Shown here one piece after another: positions 26,887-35,300 of a DNA stretch of 64,000 bases. Made by a program: the position numbers and the translations under genes. Numbering within the stretch: position 1 is the stretch's first letter; each line of letters starts with the position of its first letter. The DNA is from Sulfuritalea sp. (GTDB lineage: Bacteria; Pseudomonadota; Gammaproteobacteria; Burkholderiales; Rhodocyclaceae), in contig JALNZB010000003.1 in the NCBI GenBank assembly GCA_023229545.1, positions 1-64,000 of the forward strand, written 5' to 3'. The notes below the pieces were generated by a model. It was not told the DNA's origin, did not search any database, and worked only from the letters and a program-made list of their open reading frames with translations.

Positions 26887-27248
26887 AAACCCGTTACGCG
26901 GATATCCCCGCTTACATCACCAGAGACGGGTCGGAAATCCGCGAACTGATGCATCCCTCGCTGCATAACAACCGGCTGCAAAGCCTGGCGGAAGCCACCG
27001 TCGCGCCGGGAGCGCGGACGCAAAGCCATCGTCATGCGGTGGCCGAAGAGCTGTATCACGTCAGCGCCGGCAGCGGCATCATGACGCTGGGAGATAGCCG
27101 CTTCAAAGTCGGCGCTGGCGACACGGTGCTGATTCCGCCCGGCACGCCGCACATGATCGAAGCCACCGGCACGGAGCCGCTGCGCATCCTCTGTTGTTGC
27201 AGCCCGCCCTATTCGCACGAGGACACCGAATTGCTGGAGGGCGCCTGA
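26883..27248 (+). CDS. Cupin-domain protein
   Basis: 121 residues, single cupin barrel: motif 1 TQSHRHAVAEELYHVSAG and motif 2 GDTVLIPPGTPHMIEATG, with three histidines and one glutamate placed to bind a metal. Cytoplasmic, translationally coupled to the amidase. Such proteins are often small dioxygenase- or isomerase-like, but the substrate is unknown. Confidence 0.82.
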   Translation: MKTRYADIPAYITRDGSEIRELMHPSLHNNRLQSLAEATVAPGARTQSHRHAVAEELYHVSAGSGIMTLGDSRFKVGAGDTVLIPPGTPHMIEATGTEPLRILCCCSPPYSHEDTELLEGA

Positions 27249-27352
27249 TGGCGGGCAATCTCTTTGCCGGGCTGCCCGTAGCGCCCGAAGCGACCGAGCG
27301 CCTGGAATGGACGCCCGCAGGATCGCCAACCGTCTGGCTGGCGGTACATTGA
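27248..27352 (+). CDS. Short ORF coupled to the cupin gene
   Basis: A 34-codon frame (MAGNLFAGLPVAPEATERL...) whose ATG overlaps the cupin stop as TGATG. The beginning resembles the N-terminus of other small cupin proteins (GNLFAGLP), so it may be a remnant of a truncated second cupin gene or a genuine micro-ORF. Evidence is limited to position and the start overlap. Confidence 0.3.
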   Translation: MAGNLFAGLPVAPEATERLEWTPAGSPTVWLAVH

Positions 27353-27377
27353 ACGCTGGCGATGATGGCCGAATAGA

Positions 27378-29309
27378 ATGCATTTCGATTCCGTCTCCTT
27401 CCGCGACAAGGCGTTCAAGCAGCAGTTGAACGTCGCCGTCACGGTGGGCGTTATCTTCTTCGCCGTGGCCTCCTCGCTGCTGACTTCGTGGCAAGGCAGC
27501 CATCAGATACGCATCACCCTGCTCGATCAGGGCGAACGCATCGCCGAAAACCTTGCCAACCAGAGCAGGCTGGCCCTACTCTATGCCTCTGCGGAAAACG
27601 CCAACGAAGCCGTCAAGACCGCACTCTCGTTTCCCGATGTCACGCGCGTCGAAATCCGCCACGCCAGCGGTCGGCCGCTGGTCGTGCGCGGCAAGGACGT
27701 CGTCGAGGCGAACGATGCGCCGCTGGCGGACAAGACCGTCCGTCAGGCCTACCTGGAAATGGAAACCGGCGATGCCTGGCGTTTCGTCGCACCGGTGCTG
27801 AGCGAAGGCGACGACTCGCCGTTCGCAGTAATCGAGCGCAAGGAGGAGATACTCGGCTTCGTGCGCGTGGTGCAAAGCAAGGCGACGCTGTCGCGCATGC
27901 TGACGCAGATATTCCTGCTCAACCTCCTCATCTCCCTGGTCTTCGCCGTCGCCTTCCTGTTCGTCATGCGCAGACTGGCCAATCGTCTGACCCAACCGAT
28001 CACGGAACTTTCGGAAACCATGTCGCGCGCCGAGCGCGGCGAGCCCAACGTGCACGCCGATGTCAGCGGGCCAAAGGACATCCGCGACATGGCTGCTGCC
28101 TTCAACAGCATGTTAGCTGCGTTGCAGGAGCGTGAACAGGCGTTGCGCGAGAGCATGGCTTTTCAGGACTCACTGCTCAATGCGATGCCTATTCCGGTTT
28201 TCTATAAGGACCGGAATGGTCGATACGTGGGATTCAACAAGGCTTACGAGGCATATTTCGGCGCAACCATTGATCAACTGATAGGAAAGACTGCGTTCGA
28301 CATCAGTCCGCGGGAGCTTGCGGAAATCTATCACGCCAAGGATGCCGAGCTGTTCGAGAGCGGAGGAGTGCAGCAATACGAGTCCAGGGTAAAGAACACC
28401 CATGGCGAACTGCGCGATGTCATCTTCAACAAAGCGGTCTTCGCCGACAGTCAGGGGGCCATCGGCGGCTTGATCGGGGCGATTCTTGATATCACCGACC
28501 GCAAGAACGCCGAAGAAGAGATTCGCAAGCTCAATCAGGAACTCGAACAGCGCGTTGTCGAGCGCACCGCTCAACTGGAGTTGGCGAACCGGGAACTCGA
28601 AGCCTTTTCCTACTCCATCTCGCACGACCTGCGCGCGCCGCTGCGCCACATCGACGGATTTGTCCGCCTGCTCGAAGAGCGAACCGAGGCAAACCTCGAT
28701 GAAAAAAGTCGGCACTACATGAGCACCATATCCGACTCGGCCCGGCGCATGAGCACGTTGATCGACGACATCCTCTCCTTTTCGCGGATGGGGCGTCGGG
28801 AGATGGCTGATACGCTTGTCGACCTTGGGGCGCTGGTTCAGGAGGTCATCCGTGAACTCGAAGCGGAAACACCGGGCCGAGCCATCGAATGGCGCGTCGC
28901 GGAGCTGCCTGTCGTTGTCGGCGATCACGCCATGTTGCGAGTAGTGCTGGTCAATCTGATCTCGAATGCCTTGAAGTTCACTCGCAAGTGCCCGCAGGCG
29001 AAGATAGGGATCGGCTGTCAGCCTGGAAGCGACGCGGAGACCATCGTATTTGTGCGCGACAACGGCGCCGGCTTCGACATGCAATATGCCAACAAGCTGT
29101 TCGGTGTCTTTCAGCGCCTGCACGGCAGCGATGAATTCGAAGGCACCGGCATCGGCCTGGCCATTGTCAAGCGCATCGTTGAGCGTCACGGTGGCCGGGT
29201 GTGGGCCGAAGGCAAGGTCGACGGCGGCGCGACGTTCTATTTCTCCCTTCCTCGATCATCTTCGGTTTCCCCGTCGTATTTGGCAAGTACCCTCACCGCG
29301 ACCGAGTGA
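27378..29309 (+). CDS. Sensor histidine kinase: CHASE8-like, HAMP, PAS, HisKA, HATPase
   Basis: 643 residues. TM1 at about 17-37, a periplasmic CHASE8-like sensor region (GERIAENLANQSRLALLYA), TM2 at about 178-198, HAMP, PAS at about 255-375, a coiled coil, HisKA with SYSISHDLRAPLRHIDGF, and HATPase with NLISNALKF, DNGAGFD and GTGIGLAIVKRI. Catalytic elements are complete; no receiver domain is attached and no regulator gene is adjacent. The last about 24 codons overlap the 3' end of the convergent glucan synthase gene (73 bp). Confidence 0.88.
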   Translation: MHFDSVSFRDKAFKQQLNVAVTVGVIFFAVASSLLTSWQGSHQIRITLLDQGERIAENLANQSRLALLYASAENANEAVKTALSFPDVTRVEIRHASGRPLVVRGKDVVEANDAPLADKTVRQAYLEMETGDAWRFVAPVLSEGDDSPFAVIERKEEILGFVRVVQSKATLSRMLTQIFLLNLLISLVFAVAFLFVMRRLANRLTQPITELSETMSRAERGEPNVHADVSGPKDIRDMAAAFNSMLAALQEREQALRESMAFQDSLLNAMPIPVFYKDRNGRYVGFNKAYEAYFGATIDQLIGKTAFDISPRELAEIYHAKDAELFESGGVQQYESRVKNTHGELRDVIFNKAVFADSQGAIGGLIGAILDITDRKNAEEEIRKLNQELEQRVVERTAQLELANRELEAFSYSISHDLRAPLRHIDGFVRLLEERTEANLDEKSRHYMSTISDSARRMSTLIDDILSFSRMGRREMADTLVDLGALVQEVIRELEAETPGRAIEWRVAELPVVVGDHAMLRVVLVNLISNALKFTRKCPQAKIGIGCQPGSDAETIVFVRDNGAGFDMQYANKLFGVFQRLHGSDEFEGTGIGLAIVKRIVERHGGRVWAEGKVDGGATFYFSLPRSSSVSPSYLASTLTATE

Positions 29310-32300
29310 TCGCGATGATCGTCGACCAGCGGAATCGTCTTGCCGGTTTGCTCAACGTCATCAACCGTCACGCTTGTGACGCCGCTCTGGCCCTCATTGC
29401 CGGCGCGCATTTGCGAGACGGCAATGTGATACACGGTTTCCCGATAGCGGTAGTGAATCGTGAACGCCTGCCAGTCGGCGGGCAGGCAGGGCGCGAGATG
29501 CAGTTTGTCGCCGGCGAGGCGCAGGCCCAGCAGCGATTCGAGGACCAGCCGGTACATCCAGCCGGCCGATCCGGTGTACCAGCTCCAGCCGCCGCGTCCG
29601 ACATGCGGTGTAAGCGCATAGACATCGGCAGCGACGACGTAGGGTTCCACTTTGTAGATCGCGATGGCCTCCGCCGACAGCGCATGGTTCACCGGGTTGA
29701 TCATGCCCAGCAGCTCCCAGGCGCGCTCGCGCTCGCCCAGTGCGGCAAAAGCCATCGACGCCCAGATCGCCGCATGGGTGTACTGCCCACCGTTCTCCCT
29801 GACGCCCGGCACATAGCCACGGATGTAACCCGGATCCATGTCCGACTTGTTGTCGAAAGGCGGATCGAGCAGTTGCACGAGCGCGGCGTCGCGCCGCACC
29901 AGTCGTTCATCGACCGCCTTCATGGCCCGGCGGGAACGCGCGAGGTTGCCACCCCAGCTATCACCCCCGTCGCCCTCCGCTTCTGCCACCGCCGAAAGCA
30001 CGGACCAGCTCTGAGCGATCGAATCCATCCGGCATTCCACGTTGTCTGCCGACCCAAGCGGCGTGCCATCGTCGAAGTAGGCGCGGCGGTACCACTCGCC
30101 GTCCCAGCCGTGCTGCTCGATGTTCTGCCGCAACAGAACCCCCTGCTCCCGGCAAAGCTCGGCGAAGGCAGGATCGCCGTGGGCCGCCGCCACGAGTGCA
30201 AAATGTTTGAGCACTTCGCACTGGAAGAAGCCCAGCCAGACGCTCTCGCCCCGGCCCTTCATGCCGACCAGATTCATTCCGTCGTTCCAGTCGCCGGAGC
30301 CGATCAGCGGCAGGCCGTGCTCGCCGAATTGCAGGCCGTGCCGGATGGCAAGCACGCAATGGTCATACAGGCTGGCGGCATCGAAGGAACGACCCGGCAG
30401 ATCGTAGTAGGAATCATCTTCCGGACTGAGCGGGCGGCCCTCCAGGAAGTGCACGGATTCATCCAGCACTCCAGTGTCCCCGCTGCTCGTCACATAGCGG
30501 CAGACCGCCAGCGGCAGCCACAGGTAGTCGTCCGAACAATGCGTGCGCACGCCGCGACCCGATGGCGGATGCCACCAGTGCTGCACGTCGCCCTCGTGAA
30601 ACTGCCGGCTCGCGCACAGCAGCAGGTGTTCGCGCACCAGCGTCGGCCTGGCGTGGATCAGTGCCATCGCGTCCTGCAACTGGTCGCGAAAGCCGAAGGC
30701 GCCGCCCGACTGGTAGTAGCCGCTACGTGCCCATATGCGACACGCCAGGGTCTGGTACACCAGCCAGCCGTTGGCCAGCACATTCAGCGACGGATCAGGC
30801 GTTTCCACCTGCACCGCGCCAAGCGTGTGGTTCCAGAACCGCCACACTGCTTCGAGCGCGCCGCGCGCGGCGAGGGCGCCCCGGTGGCGCTGCACCAGCT
30901 TGCCGGCATCATCGGCGTTGCGCCCGATGCCGAGGCGGAAGACGATCTCGCGCTCCTGCCCCGCTGCCAGATCGAAACTCACCTGGATCGCCGCGCAGGG
31001 ATCGAGGCCGGCGCCGACCTTGCCGGAAAGACGCGAGCGCTTCATGGCGGCCGGATTGCGCAGTGAGCCGTTGCGCCCGATGAATTCCGCGCGGTCGCCT
31101 GTCACGGTTCGCTTCGGCTCATCCACGTCGAAGAAGGCCACCCGATCGGCGAACTCGGTGTTGTACGGATTGCGCGCGTAGAGCGCGCCACTCAGGGGCG
31201 CGACTTCGGTGCTGACATGCATTGCCGATTTCTCGCGCAAGTCCCCCAGCGCCCATTCGACATAGCCGGTGGCGGAGAGTTTCCGCGCCCGACCGGATTC
31301 GTTGCGCACTTTCAACACCGAAAATTTGACGGCGGCATCCGTGGCCACGTAAACCCAGAGCTCCGAGCAAATGCCGCCCGAGCGGGTCTCGAACACGCTG
31401 TAGCCGAACCCGTGCCGAATGACATAAGGCATGGCGGCACGAACCGGCAGCGGCGTGGGCGACCAGACATGGCCGCTCTCTTCGTCACGCAGGTAAAGCG
31501 CTTCGCCGCTGGCATCGCTCACCGGGTCGTTGTGCCAGGGCGTGAGGCGGAATTCGTGCGCGTTTTCGCTCCAGGTGTAGGCGACGCCGTTTTCCGAAAT
31601 GACCGTGCCGAAGTTGGGATTCGCCAGGACGTTCACCCATGGCGCCGGTGTCGTTTGACCGGCGGCGAGCGTTATGACGTATTCACGTCCATCGGGAGTG
31701 AAGCCGCCGAGCCCGTTCGACAGGATCAGATCGCGGCGCGGCAGGACCTCGACAGATGGCACATCGGGACGGTATCGGCGGCTCGGCACGAGCAGCGGCA
31801 CGCGCGGTTCGGCGAGGCCACGCCGGTCAAGCTGTTCCGCCAGCGTGCCGTGGCTGTCCGCGATGACGACGCGCGCCACCGACTGAAGCAGAATGCGGTC
31901 CTCGCTCGACATCTGCTCCGCAGAGCGCACAAAAATGCCGCCCGGTCGATCGATCACGCTGGCCTCGATGCCCGAGGTAATCAGACCGGTGATCTGATCC
32001 TGCAATTGTTGCCGGTAACCGGCGTGATCCTCGTTCCAGATCACCAGATCCACCGCCAGGCCTTTCAGGCGCCAGTAGGCATGGGCCTGCACCAGTTGGC
32101 GCACAAGATCGATATTGGCCGCATCCACGATTTGCAGCAGCACGATGGGCAAATCGCCTGAAATGGCGTAACTCCACAATCCGGACTGCCCACGGCGATT
32201 CTTGATGAGCACGGCGGTGTCGGCGCGCAACCGGGCATTGGCGTGAATTACCGCGCCGGCCAGCCGCGCATAAAGCTGCGCATCGGCCTCGCTCGCATTG

Positions 32301-35300
32301 AGTTGCCGCAACACCACCTGGCTGTGGGTCCACGCCAGGTCGAAGACGCGATCCGAGAGGTGCCGGTCCTGGTATTTCTCGATCAGGCTCATGGCCATCT
32401 CGCGGGTCTCGGCGATGCCCGACACCCGGTCGATCACGACTGACTGCTCCGGATCGAGTGTTATCGAATAACGAATGGCGGTGATCGGATCCAGCACCGA
32501 ACCGTCGCTGCCAGACAGTGCCGACCGATCACTCATTGCCAGCGGATAGTCGGTGCTTCGTCCGCGACCGATGAAGCGCGCGCGATCCGTCTCGTAGGAC
32601 ACCTCGCCGATCTCCGCCCCGTGCACCGTCATCAGATGAAACATCCAGGGCACCTGCTCGCCGACCGAGCGCGGTCGGCGCGTGCACAGGATCGCGTGGC
32701 GCTCCCTCAGGATTTCGGTCTGCACGAAAAGATTGCTGAAAGCCGGATGCATGGCATCCGCAGCCGGCGGCGCGATCACCACTTCGGCATAGGTGGTGAC
32801 ATCGATCTCCCTGCGCTGTCGCGAGCGATTGGTGATGCGCACCCGGCGCAGCTCGATGTCATCCTCCGGCGAAACAACGATGTCGGTATGCGTCTCGAAT
32901 GCTCCGGCGTCGGCCCCGCCGCCAACCGTGTCGCGGCGGCGAAACTCGGCGCGGCCCTCGGAAAATATCGCCTCGTAACTCTCTGCACGCTTCTGCGTCG
33001 GCTGATGGGCCATCGACCAAAACTCACCGCTACCCATGTCGCGGATGTAACAGAACGTGCCCCAGTGATCGCAAGTGCCGTCCTCGCGCCAGCGCGTGAC
33101 GGCGAGGTCCTTCCAGCGGCTGTAGCCGCCTCCCGCGTTGGTCACCATCACGTGATAGCGGCCGTTCGACAACAACTGCACTTCCGGATTCGGCGTATCG
33201 GGAGTGCTGAACACCCGTATCGGCATCTCGGCGGCGAGCGACGTTGCATGCACCTCGGAGAGTTGGGCGGTGTGCGCAAACAGCGCGGTGGCCCTGGGAA
33301 TCCGCTCCTGCAGCAGCAGCATGACGGCCTGGAACAGCCGGTCCGACTCGAACCGCCGTTGCATCGGACGATCCAGCAGCAGGTAGGCCAGACTGAGCAG
33401 GCTCATGCCCTGGTGATGGGCCATGAAGGAGCGCACCACCGCGCTCGCTTGCCGGCGTCGCTGCCGTGCCGGCGTGTAGTCGATCGCCTCGAAGAACCCG
33501 AACTTGCCGATAACTCCATCGGTCGCGAGTCGTTGCAGATTCTCGCAGGCCTCCTCGGGCGCCACCGTCAGCGCCAGCACCGAAGCATAGGGCGCGATGA
33601 CCAGGTCATCGGCCAGTCCGCGCTTGAGTCCCAGGCCGGGCACGCCGAAGGCGCGGTACTGGTAATTGAGGTGCACGTCGACCGTGTTGTAGCCGGATTC
33701 CGAAATTCCCCACGGAACGCCGCGCTGGCGACCGTACTCGATCTGCCGGGCCACCGCCGCCTTGCAGGTCTGGTCGAGCAGCGTGTTGTCATAGCTCGGC
33801 ATCACCAGCAGCGGCATCAGGTACTCGAACATCGACCCGCTCCACGACAGCAGCACGGGTTCTCCGCCGGCGCTGGTGAGCAGGCGGCCCAGCGCAAACC
33901 AGCTCTCCTGCGGCAGTTGCCCCTGGGCGATGGCGACGAAACAGGCCAGGCGCGCTTCGGAGGCCAGCAGGTCGTAGTAACTGGTGTCCGCCCGCCGTTC
34001 ATCGACGTTGTAACCGATGGTCAGCAGATGGCGCTGCGTGTCGAACAGGAAGTCATACTCCATGCGCGCCAGCTCGAAGGCTTGCAGGGCCATGCGTTCG
34101 ATGGCCGCCACGCGGTCGCGCGCCGCGATGCTTCCGGCATCCGCCAGTTGGCGCAGGGTCGGGATGCCGTCGATGCTGTCAAACTTTTCCAGCCCGTTGC
34201 CCAGTCGACCGGGCGCCGTCGTCGATGCCAGCCACGGCGCGAGCAAACCCAGATCGTCCGCCGCCGCGCGGCATTGCCGGGCCAGCGCCTGCGCCCACTC
34301 ATTCGCTTCGCTTTCCAGCGCCGGGTCATCGCTGCCAGCGAGACCGCTGGCGATCTGGCCGACAAGACCCTCGGCGCCGCTCGCCAGATCGACGAGCGTC
34401 GCCCATGCCGCCGCGAGGGTATCCGGCGGGGCAGCCGACGCCGACTCCAGCATTTTCCGGAACGCCGCCACGGGAACGACACCCGCTCCGTCCGACACGT
34501 CGGCGAGAATTCCGAGCGTGTCGCCGATGCCGTCGAACAACCGTGCCGACACGATCCTGTCATCGGCCAGCGCAAGCAGGCCGGCACGCAAGGTCAGCAG
34601 ATGACCGGCGAGATTTCCGCTGTCCACCGTCGAGATGTATCGCGGCAGCAGCGGTTGCAACGTCTGCGTGTCGTACCAGTTGTAGAAATGCCCCCGGTGC
34701 CGTTCCAGCCCCTCCATCGTATTCAGGGTGTTCGCCGTGCGCAGCACGAGTTGCCCGACCGGGATGTAGCCGAAGTCATGGGCGGACAGGTTCGCCAGCA
34801 GCGCCAGCCCGATGTTGGTCGGCGAGGTGCGATGCGCAACCGAGGCAATGCGATATTCCTGATAGTTGTCGGGCGGCAGCCAGTGGTCTTCGGCGCCGAC
34901 GAAGTTGTCGAAGAAGGCCCAGGTCCGGCGCGACAGTGCGCGCAGGAATAAGGTCTGGTCGACGCTCAAAGTCGCCTTGCGCCGAACCAGCGGCCGGCTG
35001 AGCCACCAGGCGATGACGGGTGAGATGAACCACAGCAGCAGAATCGGCGCCGCCACCGCCAGCACCGCCGGCGTCGATGTCGCCAGATGGATTGCGGCGA
35101 CGGCGGCGAGGGTCGGGGCGACCCACATGGTCCGCATACAGCCGGCGAGATTGCCGCAGCCGCGCGTGACGGACTCGCGATCCGCCTCGCCCGAGGGATT
35201 CCATTCGAGCAGTCGGCGCTGCGTGACGATCATCCGCCATGCCGTGCGGACGATGGCATCCAGGCTGAAATATGCCTCGTAGGGAAGACAGGCAAGCTCG

